Source: Thermoproteota archaeon
GTDB taxonomy: Archaea > Thermoproteota > Bathyarchaeia > Bathyarchaeales > Bathycorpusculaceae
Reading direction: 5' to 3'
DNA: 7,286 nucleotides
Assembly: GCA_012511995.1 (NCBI GenBank)
Contig: JAAZFA010000002.1
Span: 1 to 7,286, forward strand
A model generated the notes under the pieces. That model was not told where the DNA came from. It did no database searches and was given only the letters and a program-made list of their open reading frames with translations. This document shows positions 1 to 5,650 of this stretch, piece by piece. Made by a program: the position numbers and the translations under genes. The number at the start of each line of letters is the position of its first letter. The stretch's first letter is position 1.

Positions 1-1178
1 ACCCCATTAATGCTGTCCCCTCACCACCACTGCCCGAACAGCGTGAATTCGGATACCTCATGTTCAAAGAACGATTCATGGTCCGCCACAGACGCTTTGA
101 TAACATAGAGAATTTCCGAAAACTAATCGCTCAAACCGTTCCCTCAGACGTCTACCACAGCTGCGCATACTACGAAAACCCAGATTTTGACATGGATAAA
201 AAAGGCTGGATAGGAAGCGACATAGTCTTTGACATAGACGCCGACCACATCCCCACCAGCTGTAATAAAATCCATGACGAGTTTCGATGTGTTAAATGCG
301 GTTTCGAAGGAAGAGGAATCACACCTGATGCTTGCCCCTGCTGCGAAGCTAAAAAATTTGAAGTCAGAATCTGGGCTTGTGACCTCTGCATAGAAGCAGC
401 CCGTGATGAAGTAATCAAACTGTTGGATATGTTGCAAAAAGACTTCGGCTTCTCTGAGCATGAACTAAGAGTTTTCTTCTCAGGGCATCGCGGATACCAC
501 TTACACATCGAAAATGAAACTGTACGGTCACTTGATGCAATGGCACGTAAAGAAATTGTTGATTATGTCATCGGCTTAGGTTTAAACATAATCAATAAGG
601 AGCACTCAAAAAAAAATAAAAATAAACAAGCATCACCCAACAAGTTTCATTTGCATAATTTCGGTTGGAATCGGCGTTTAAAAATTGGTATGGCAAATTT
701 TATCGAGCATGCATCAAAAAAAACACTACAAGAAGCTGGTCTAAAGAACAAAATACTTCTGGAAAAAAAAGACACAATCATCAACCGGGTGATTACGGAA
801 GGTAAATGGGAATCCCTAAAAGGTATTAGTGTCCAAACATGGCTAAAACTCGCCGAGCACGTAAGAGAGCAACAAGCAGCCAAAATTGATACCGTCGTAA
901 CAACCGACATCCACCGTTTAATCCGCATGGACGGCACCCTACACGGCAAAACAGGACTAAAAAAAGTAGAAGTCCCAACTAAAGATATCCAAAGCTTTGA
1001 TCCATTTAGTAAAGCAGTAGCTTTTAAAAGTGGTAACGTAAAAGTGTTTGTGTTTGATGCACCAAAGTTTAGGATGAGTGGGGAAACGTTGGGTCCATAT
1101 AAAAAACAGACCGTTGAGTTGCCAACCGCAGCAGCTATTTTACTTATCTGCAAACGCAGAGCCGAGGTGGTTTCTTAA
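1..1178 (+). CDS. priS: DNA primase small (catalytic) subunit PriS, 5' end outside the window
   Basis: This is the catalytic subunit of the archaeal/eukaryotic-type primase, which makes primers for replication together with PriL. Numbering from the ATG at 60, the metal-binding pair is D58 and D60 in the motif IVFDIDAD. The nucleotide-binding motif SGHRGYHLH is at about 141-149, and the C-terminal motif DIHRLIRMDGTLHGKTGL at about 283-300 probably supplies the third acidic residue. Cysteines C77/C80, C92/C94/C95 and C107/C110 form a zinc-binding region. The frame is open to the left edge (first full codon at 3) and encodes PLPEQREFGYL before M60. EFGY-type sequence just before the F..R.M.RH segment is usual inside PriS proteins, so ATG 60 is probably an internal methionine and the true start lies upstream. 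The gene ends in TAATG, sharing one base with gins51. The identification is confident; the start is unknown. Confidence 0.95.
   Translation, partial: PINAVPSPPLPEQREFGYLMFKERFMVRHRRFDNIENFRKLIAQTVPSDVYHSCAYYENPDFDMDKKGWIGSDIVFDIDADHIPTSCNKIHDEFRCVKCGFEGRGITPDACPCCEAKKFEVRIWACDLCIEAARDEVIKLLDMLQKDFGFSEHELRVFFSGHRGYHLHIENETVRSLDAMARKEIVDYVIGLGLNIINKEHSKKNKNKQASPNKFHLHNFGWNRRLKIGMANFIEHASKKTLQEAGLKNKILLEKKDTIINRVITEGKWESLKGISVQTWLKLAEHVREQQAAKIDTVVTTDIHRLIRMDGTLHGKTGLKKVEVPTKDIQSFDPFSKAVAFKSGNVKVFVFDAPKFRMSGETLGPYKKQTVELPTAAAILLICKRRAEVVS
1164..1170 (+). promoter_or_regulatory. Shine-Dalgarno site for gins51
   Basis: GAGGTGG lies inside the last codons of priS, seven bases before the ATG at 1178. 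It fits the archaeal anti-Shine-Dalgarno core GAGGTG. With the one-base stop/start overlap it supports coupled translation of priS and gins51 from one mRNA. Confidence 0.75.
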
Positions 1179-1792
1179 TGTATGATCAACTTTATACCGC
1201 TTGGCGAAGAGAAACCGAGGACCCCACCTTAGGCGGATTAGAACCCGACTTTTACGTTAAAATCCAAAAATACCTGACATGTATAAAAGAAGACAAAGAA
1301 CCATTAGATAGAAAATCAGTAAAAGTAAACCTGCTTGAACACGAAGCACAAAACGTAGAGCGCATGTTAAAAGAACTATTAGAAATACGATACCGCAAAA
1401 TCATAAAAACTGTAACAAAATTGCATAAGACACCAATCGAGTTGCTAACAACTGAAGAAACTAAAATGTGTCAAAATGTAACTGTCTTCGAAAATGCCTA
1501 CGAACAATTCGCTAAAAATCTCCTTTATAATCAAGAAGGCGCTTCAACAACAGGAATAGATTCACAGCCATCACTCATAATACAACAACCCGCAAAATCA
1601 GAATATAAACCACAGGCACACGTTAACCATAAACGATTAACGCTTCGATTCATAAAAAATATCCCCGCTATCATGGGTGCAGACATGAAATCCTATGGTC
1701 CATTCACCGCTGAGGATATAGCGTCACTACCTGCTTTAAATGCACAAATTTTAGTTAAGCAGGGTTTAGCGGTACTGATTGAGGTTTCCTAA
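1178..1792 (+). CDS. GINS complex subunit, Gins51 (Gins15) type
   Basis: The 204-residue product looks like an archaeal GINS subunit. The GINS complex binds the MCM helicase and a GAN/RecJ-type partner at the fork. Residues 1 to about 118 are helical and charged and include ELLEIRYRKIIK (66-77), the segment typical of the alpha-helical A domain. A low-complexity linker rich in Q, S and P follows (about 120-150). A small beta-rich B domain occupies about 152-203 (RLTLRFIKNIPAIMG, YGPF, LPALNAQILVKQGLAVLIE). The A-then-B order marks the Gins51/Sld5-Psf1 class rather than Gins23, which has B first. It is translationally coupled to priS, a pairing known in many archaea. Its last 38 bases overlap the 3' end of the archaeosortase gene on the other strand. 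No poly-T terminator is visible just after the stop. The family is divergent, so the call rests on domain order, short motifs and context. Confidence 0.85.
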   Translation: MYDQLYTAWRRETEDPTLGGLEPDFYVKIQKYLTCIKEDKEPLDRKSVKVNLLEHEAQNVERMLKELLEIRYRKIIKTVTKLHKTPIELLTTEETKMCQNVTVFENAYEQFAKNLLYNQEGASTTGIDSQPSLIIQQPAKSEYKPQAHVNHKRLTLRFIKNIPAIMGADMKSYGPFTAEDIASLPALNAQILVKQGLAVLIEVS

Positions 1793-2807
1793 TTCGCCCC
1801 CAGATAAGGGTAAAAGCAATAATTATTAATGGATAAGATACTATCCAAGCCATAGCGTAGAGGGGGCCATAATAATAATGAAACGTGTTAACCTGTTGAG
1901 AATAAACCCCATACTGCACACCTATGATAAATATCTGAACAATACGCAACACATTGATTAAATAAGTTATAACAACTCCAATCATAAAAAAAACGATTTT
2001 AGCTTTCCAAGAAATATGCATCCGCTTCAAAAACAAAAGAGACACAGCTGTAAAGATAAGGAGACTTTCAATACCAGCACATGGCCATGCAATCGCAAAC
2101 ATCGCAGTTCCTAAAGAACCTGAAACAGCAATCGTAGGCATACCCGACAAGGTCTCCATACCTATAATAGTTGTATAACCCAACAAGTTGAGCACATCTG
2201 CTGCAAGAAAAGCCGTCGTAGGAACCAGCAGCTGAAAAGGCGTAAATGCACCATATGGAAAAAAGTTGTCAATAATATAAAGCAAACCTACCAGAGCAAT
2301 GAACAGAGCAGGTAATACAAATGAGACCAAACATTTCCTATCAAACCCCACAAAAATAATCAAACAAAAGAAAAACGAGAAAACAAGATACTCTATAGCA
2401 AGAGGCATCGACTCCGCAAAAGCTATACTGCTTTGACTGGACCAACCTGCAATAACACCACTTAGACCTGTAAACTCTAAGAACAAATAGAGGGAGGGAA
2501 GTATCAACGAAACGGCGTAAACAACAATTCTAGATTTCTTTTTAATATCGACCTTTGAAAAAATCTTATCCCACCCTAAGATTAATTCCAGGGCAATAAG
2601 CCATATGAAAAATAGCTGAAATGTCCGACCTTTCCACATTAACTCAAAAGATGTTTGCGCAGAAACGTTTAGACTATTATCGAACGGATTGACTAGATAA
2701 AGTACCACTAAAGGAAAAGCAAAAGCCAATAAAGGCAAAGTTTTTAGTATAAAAGAAGTAAGTCCCTTATTTATTGCTGAAGAAGGCTCGTTTCTCAAAC
2801 TGAACAC
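1755..2807 (-). CDS. Archaeosortase/exosortase family transmembrane transpeptidase
   Basis: This 350-residue membrane protein carries the three residues that define the exosortase/archaeosortase family: Cys243 in WPCAGIESLL, Arg288 in INVLRI and His310 in NTFHYYYG, in the usual order and spacing near the C-terminus. Family members are proposed to cleave a C-terminal tripartite sorting signal on exported proteins and attach them to a lipid or other anchor at the cell surface. About eight or nine hydrophobic segments are visible (roughly 20-39, 63-78, 93-112, 136-155, 160-178, 192-210, 235-260, 270-290, 313-337). The start is GTG at 2807; a TTG at 2798 is possible, and an in-frame stop lies at 2829-2831. 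No protein with a sorting-signal tail is encoded in the window, so the substrate is unknown. Its neighbours have no surface function, so it looks like an independent unit placed beside the replication genes. The exact subfamily cannot be told by eye. Confidence 0.88.
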   Translation of the reverse strand: MFSLRNEPSSAINKGLTSFILKTLPLLAFAFPLVVLYLVNPFDNSLNVSAQTSFELMWKGRTFQLFFIWLIALELILGWDKIFSKVDIKKKSRIVVYAVSLILPSLYLFLEFTGLSGVIAGWSSQSSIAFAESMPLAIEYLVFSFFFCLIIFVGFDRKCLVSFVLPALFIALVGLLYIIDNFFPYGAFTPFQLLVPTTAFLAADVLNLLGYTTIIGMETLSGMPTIAVSGSLGTAMFAIAWPCAGIESLLIFTAVSLLFLKRMHISWKAKIVFFMIGVVITYLINVLRIVQIFIIGVQYGVYSQQVNTFHYYYGPLYAMAWIVSYPLIIIAFTLIWGRIRKPQSVPLNPA

Positions 2808-2845
2808 ACGAATACTCAGTGAATTAATTTAAAAAAACCTATTGT

Positions 2846-2860
2846 CTTAAATAAATAAAA
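2846..2860 (-). promoter_or_regulatory. Possible TATA box for the archaeosortase gene
   Basis: Read on the minus strand this is TTTTATTTATTTAAG. Its centre is about 48 bases before the GTG at 2807, which would leave a leader of about 20 bases. A second A/T run, TTTAAATTAATTC at about 2821-2833, would instead give a leaderless start. The spacing suits either, so this is a weak call in A/T-rich DNA. Confidence 0.3.
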
Positions 2861-2872
2861 TCGCGTAAGGCG

Positions 2873-2900
2873 AGTTTTCATAGAAGTGCTATGAAAAACT
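2873..2900. repeat. Hairpin-forming inverted repeat
   Basis: AGTTTTCATAG (2873-2883) and CTATGAAAAACT (2889-2900) are reverse complements apart from one extra A, separated by the five bases AAGTG. The core TTTTCATAG/CTATGAAAA is perfect over nine pairs. It sits between the archaeosortase start region and the left edge of the IS110-type remnant. On the plus strand it is followed by TTTT. It could be a terminator-like structure, an operator, or an old repeat flanking the insertion. Confidence 0.55.
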
Positions 2901-3000
2901 TTTTGCCCCAAGCTAACACTATTAAGTTTAAATCACTGGAAAAAACACCGTTTTATTTTTAAATTCTTTTTAGACCTCGGCACAAAAAATGATTTGCACT

Positions 3001-4211
3001 CTTTTTGACGGGAAAACAGCCTGAACCAAAACTCAAATAAAAAAACGCTGCCCGAAACCAAAGGAACAAAACCCAACACCCCTTAAACTAAAACGAAGAA
3101 AATGACCAAAAAACACTACAGTGTAAACGCCCATAGAAGCCTCAGGTAGCTACAAGCCTAAACGACCAAACCAAGAAAAACAGACAAAACACTTCCAAAA
3201 CAATCTCGATGACACTGACAAGTTGCATGAAAGACCAAAACAAAATGAACACAACAAAGTAACCATGGGGAACCAACCAACATCTAATTGAGTTCCACTC
3301 TACATAGCCCTAAAAGAAGCAGACTTTGAAGTCACCCTTACCAATGCACACTAAACCAAAGACATACCAGAACCTAAAACAAACCAATCTAACCCAGAAT
3401 GACTCGCACACCTGCTAAAAAACAGACAGATAAAACCCAGCTACGTCACAGCAAAACATCTGCGAGAACTACGTGAGCTAACACGTCTTAAAGTAAAGCA
3501 CGTTCAGAATAGAACCCAGTTTAAGAATCGCTGCCAAAAAATACGCAACAGAATTAACACATGGTTGCACTCTAAATTAAGCAAGAAACGTCTTTGGCAA
3601 GTCAGAAATGGAGATGTTGAATGGTTTGATAGTACAGGTAAAACTGTTGAAGCTGTTCTGGGGTGTACAGAGAATAAGTAGCTAAAGAGTCGATGTTGGG
3701 GGATTTAAGCTTGTGGCAAATGGTGCTTTGAGTGTATGTTTTGTTGATTCCTAGTGCGGGTAAGCGGTCTACTGCTGCTTTTTTAGTTGAAGTTGGGGAT
3801 GCTAAGTGCTTTTTGGGTGAGAGACGGGTTGGGGTTTGTGCTGGGTTGGTTGCGTTAGTTTGGCAGTGTGGCAAGAGGCAATGGATGGGTGGTATAGCAA
3901 GGTATGGTTCTAGGTGGTTTAGGCGTGTTTTGGTTTAGTGTGTTTTGGCTGCGATTTAGGTTAAGGGTTCGAGGTTTAGGATGTTTTATTTTCGTGTTAA
4001 GTTTGGTAGGGGTCATAATGTTGTGGTTGTTGCTTTGGATAGAAGTTGTTTGTGAAGTATTTTGAGGAAGGTTTGAGGCTTAAGTGGCTGTGGGTTATTT
4101 TTAAGTCTAAGGGATTTTGTGGTTCTGTTTGAGGAAGTGTTGATGTTGCTTGTAAAGTTTGGTTTTGTTGCTTCTGGCACGATGTTTAAGGGGATGTTTC
4201 CGTAGAAAAAG
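3001..4211 (+). mobile_element. Degenerate IS110/IS1111-type insertion sequence
   Basis: The element is recognised from its transposase remnant at 3102-4075. The edges are inferred from two things. First, the strong A+C bias begins at about 3005 and the G+T bias ends at about 4200. Second, the two ends carry an imperfect inverted match: CTTTTTGACGGGAAAACAGCC at 3001 and, on the other strand, CTTTTTCTACGGAAACATCCC at 4191-4211. The two agree at 13 of 21 positions without gaps and better with small gaps. A length of about 1.2 kb suits the family. IS110 proper lacks terminal repeats, while the IS1111 branch has subterminal ones, so this points weakly to IS1111. The region contains no other gene, and no intact copy remains. 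Confidence 0.6.
3102..4075 (+). pseudogene. IS110-family (DEDD) transposase, multiply broken
   Basis: The N-terminal start is ATG 3102 (MTKKHYSVNAHRS, resembling HYVGIDVHK). After a frameshift, a second frame (bases counted from ATG 3265) gives FQNNLDDTDKLHER, then VPLYIALKEADFEV, then TNAH-stop-TKDIPEPKT, then the well-preserved LAHLLKNRQIKPSYVTAKHL and RELRELTRLKVKHVQ. That frame is open from 3403 to the TAG at 3679. After another frameshift, 3732-3935 encodes the C-terminal Transposase_20-like domain: LLIPSAGKRSTAAFLVEVGD, AGLVALVWQCGKRQW, ARYGSRWFRRVLV. Past a TAG at 3936 it continues with GSRFRMFYFRVKFGRGHNVV and VVALDRS. Internal stops at 3289 and 3400 are TGA where tryptophan is expected. 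Catalytic aspartates appear as Asn at 3126, 3382 and 3391. The gene is inactive. Its N-terminal half is A+C-rich and its C-terminal half G+T-rich on the same strand. Confidence 0.88.
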
Positions 4212-4236
4212 AATAAAAGAAATGGAAATAAAACCG
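4204..4236 (-). terminator. Poly-T terminator after tfs
   Basis: Read on the minus strand, the bases just after the tfs stop contain repeated T runs (TTTTATTTCC, TTTCTTTTATTCTTTTT) with no GC-rich stem. T-run termination of this kind is usual for archaeal RNA polymerase. Its distal part coincides with the right edge of the IS110-type remnant, so the insertion may have landed in or next to it. Confidence 0.5.
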
Positions 4237-4593
4237 TTAACTGTACTCTCTAAACGTGTAATTACATTTTGTACAGCGTAAAAACTGCGTTGAAGACTCA
4301 TCAGCTCCACGAGTCTGCACTTGCCAGACATAGGCTTGGTTGTTACCACACTTAGAACATTCAATACGTACAGTCGGCAAAGTACTAAGTTTCTGTTCCT
4401 CTTTGCCAATCACAGCTACGAATTGTTGGGGGTTGTGTTGAATAACTTTAGACACCACTTTCTGCTCAACCCTTTCACCCACCTCAGACTTCTTGTAGCC
4501 ACATTTAGGACAAGCAAGAACAAGTGTCGCTTCTTTTCCGCTTTTGGATTTTTTAGGTTCGAGACGAGAACCGCATTTTGGGCAAAATTCCAT
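4237..4593 (-). CDS. tfs: Transcription factor S (TFIIS/RPA12-like cleavage factor)
   Basis: The 118-residue protein has two zinc ribbons and belongs to the archaeal TFS family, which enters the polymerase secondary channel and stimulates cleavage of backtracked RNA. The N-terminal ribbon has C4 and C7 (MEFCPKCGS) with C28 and C31 (ACPKCGY). The C-terminal ribbon has C79 and C82 (IECSKCG) with C107 and C110 (RCTKCNY). Between them lies the catalytic acidic hairpin with D98-E99 in QTRGADESSTQF, the same arrangement as in TFIIS. The length is normal. ATG 4593 is chosen because family members start M-x-F-C-P-x-C; an in-frame GTG at 4623 would add ten residues without homology and lies close to the predicted transcription start. 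The gene now stands alone between two dead insertion sequences, but it is transcribed in the same direction as DUF99, rpoL and csl4 and has its own TATA box. Confidence 0.95.
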   Translation of the reverse strand: MEFCPKCGSRLEPKKSKSGKEATLVLACPKCGYKKSEVGERVEQKVVSKVIQHNPQQFVAVIGKEEQKLSTLPTVRIECSKCGNNQAYVWQVQTRGADESSTQFLRCTKCNYTFREYS

Positions 4594-4604
4594 AGTGTCA
4601 CACT

Positions 4605-4620
4605 TTCCCTTTTGGGGGAA
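4605..4620. repeat. Short inverted repeat in the tfs leader
   Basis: TTCCC (4605-4609) and GGGAA (4616-4620) can pair around a six-base loop. They lie between the predicted tfs transcription start and the start codon. Next to them, AGTGT-C-ACACT at 4594-4604 is a palindrome touching the ATG. Both are short and may be chance, but together they occupy almost the whole leader. Confidence 0.3.
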
Positions 4621-4636
4621 CACCTTATCTTTGATG

Positions 4637-4651
4637 CTTTTATACTTTTTC
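4637..4651 (-). promoter_or_regulatory. TATA box (with purine-rich BRE) of tfs
   Basis: On the minus strand the sequence reads GAAAAAGTATAAAAG, a purine-rich BRE-like stretch followed by a TATA element. Its centre is about 48 bases before ATG 4593, placing the transcription start near 4615 and giving a leader of about 20 bases. It lies just outside the left end of the second insertion sequence, so that element did not destroy it. Confidence 0.6.
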
Positions 4652-4653
4652 TA

Positions 4654-4660
4654 AATCTCG
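4654..4660. repeat. Possible target-site duplication, left copy
   Basis: AATCTCG occurs here and again at 5643-5649, just outside the two ends of the second insertion sequence. A 7 bp direct repeat in these positions is what an insertion would leave. A chance match is possible because the exact element ends are not fixed. Confidence 0.4.
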
Positions 4661-4664
4661 GCAG

Positions 4665-4684
4665 TGGAACGAAACTATTTTAGG
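4665..4684 (+). repeat. Left terminal inverted repeat of the DDE element
   Basis: TGGAACGAAACTATTTTTAG matches the reverse complement of 5615-5634 (TGGAACAAAAGTCTGTTTAG) at 16 of 20 positions without gaps. The transposase stop codon at 4681-4683 falls inside this repeat, a common arrangement in insertion sequences. Confidence 0.65.
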
Positions 4685-5510
4685 TTAATTCGAATAGTGT
4701 AAATGTTGTGGAAAATACGTTTGAAAAAAAACACGGTTTGCTGTCTGTCTTCTCTGTCTAACAATGTTGCAAAATCGTCCTTTATCAGCTGAAAAAACCA
4801 CTCTCAAAGATTCCGACGAAAATATTCATATAAAAAACAAGCGGCAAAGCCATCGTTTTGCTTAAAATAGCAGCCAATCTCTGAACCGAGCAGTTTTTTC
4901 TAGGAATCAAAAACAAGGAAACCAACCTATCAAACAATTTGATTACTTTTCGTGTACTATAGTATTTGTCCAAGCAACCGACTTCATGGCTGCGTCCCAC
5001 TCGTCTTAACATAACAACTGCATTATGGAAAACAGCCCATTCAAAAAGCTTTGACACCACAACCAACATACATACCGCTTGCAAAATCAATTAATAGCGC
5101 AGCATAACAAGCAAGCTATGTAGTGCCAGTTTAACACCTGAGTCGCCATAGAGGCACTCGATGTACTTGTAGCTCACATCCACGCCAAAAAGCGGCTGAA
5201 AACACCTAAAAGGCGCCTCAGCCAAACGACTGGCTTGTTTAGGAATCATACTATGATGTAGAGATTAACCTTCTTTTCTAAGTCCAGCTTGAGTGGGCGA
5301 TCCATCTTTTGCTCTTCACAACTTGATGGACGTATTTTGGGGGTCTATTTAGTCTCTCTTTGATTTGAACTCACTTGTGTTCCCACTCGTGCACGGGTAG
5401 ATTGTTTTTGTCTTTGAAAGTTTCTTTGGTTTCGTCTAAGACTGCAGTATTTCTTTGGTATTTTTGTCCGACAGCTTGATGGGCTTCAGGGCTGAAGCTA
5501 AAAAAGAAGG
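4681..5510 (-). pseudogene. DDE-type transposase, frameshifted and internally deleted
   Basis: Pieces in several minus-strand frames together resemble an archaeal DDE transposase. In order they are VHEWEH (about 5380-5400), MDRPLKLDLEKKVNLYII (from ATG 5305), SRLAEAPFRCFQPLFGVDV, SYKYIECLYGDSGVKLALHS, and SGMYVGCGV (about 5055-5085). AVVMLRRVGRSHEVGCLDKY, STRKVIKLFD and LIPRKNCSVQ follow. After a slip in a run of T comes ESGFSADKGRF, then VRQRREDRQ (4741-4770), ending FTLFELT at the TAA 4681-4683. The LDKYYS aspartate and the ESGFSADK glutamate look like the second and third catalytic acids. The part that should carry the first aspartate is missing between LVMLRY and SGMYVG, near 5090. A 101-residue open stretch at 4785-5090 is only part of this wreck. 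I cannot name the IS family with certainty. Confidence 0.8.
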
Positions 5511-5614
5511 CGCCAGTAATAAGTTTGCCTCAACCTTGTCATATGATTCTAGATTACCATGGCTGAACCTGCCCTAATTTGTTAGCAACCAAAAGGCTAA
5601 GAAGCTAAAATAGA

Positions 5615-5634
5615 CTAAACAGACTTTTGTTCCA
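5615..5634 (-). repeat. Right terminal inverted repeat of the DDE element
   Basis: Partner of the repeat at 4665-4684. It lies about 100 bases upstream of the transposase remnant and 17 bases from the DUF99 stop codon. Confidence 0.65.
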
Positions 5635-5642
5635 AAGTCCTG

Positions 5643-5649
5643 AATCTCG
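5643..5649. repeat. Possible target-site duplication, right copy
   Basis: AATCTCG, identical to 4654-4660. It is one base beyond the DUF99 stop codon, so the insertion would have entered immediately behind that gene. Confidence 0.4.
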
Positions 5650-5650
5650 A

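Larger units (their letters stand above)
4661..5642 (-). mobile_element. Degenerate DDE-type insertion sequence with terminal inverted repeats
   Basis: The element contains the minus-strand transposase remnant at 4681-5510. It is bounded by inverted repeats (4665-4684 and 5615-5634) and possibly by a 7 bp duplication (AATCTCG). At about 1.0 kb it is shorter than such elements normally are, matching an internal deletion in the transposase. It sits exactly between the DUF99 stop and the tfs promoter, so it most likely split a cluster of co-directional genes. The stretch from 5510 to 5642 holds no gene that I can see; it contains the right repeat and a small hairpin at 5483-5498 (GCTTCA, GGGC, TGAAGC) lies just inside it. 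Confidence 0.7.

Noticed and set aside
144..1153. Long minus-strand frames inside priS
   Set aside because: priS motifs run continuously on the plus strand; the opposite frames have no recognisable family features.
3500..3700. Replication origin suggested by the switch from A+C to G+T on the plus strand
   Set aside because: The switch repeats in the second insertion remnant and stops at the element edges, so it belongs to the elements rather than to chromosome replication. No origin-box cluster or cdc6 gene is seen here.
3602..3874. 90-codon open frame on the minus strand
   Set aside because: It lies opposite the IS110 transposase remnant; the plus strand shows clear transposase homology in the same place, and the minus product has the P/T/K/Q-rich look of an antisense frame through G+T-rich DNA.
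4321..4683. 120-codon plus-strand frame
   Set aside because: It is antisense to tfs and its promoter; tfs has both zinc ribbons intact on the minus strand.
4785..5090. 101-codon minus-strand frame that looks like a small membrane protein
   Set aside because: Its content (AVVMLRRVGRSHEVGCLDKY, LIPRKN) is the middle of a DDE transposase. Homology continues past both ends in other frames (SGMYVGCGV, ESGFSADKGRF), so it is a fragment of a pseudogene.
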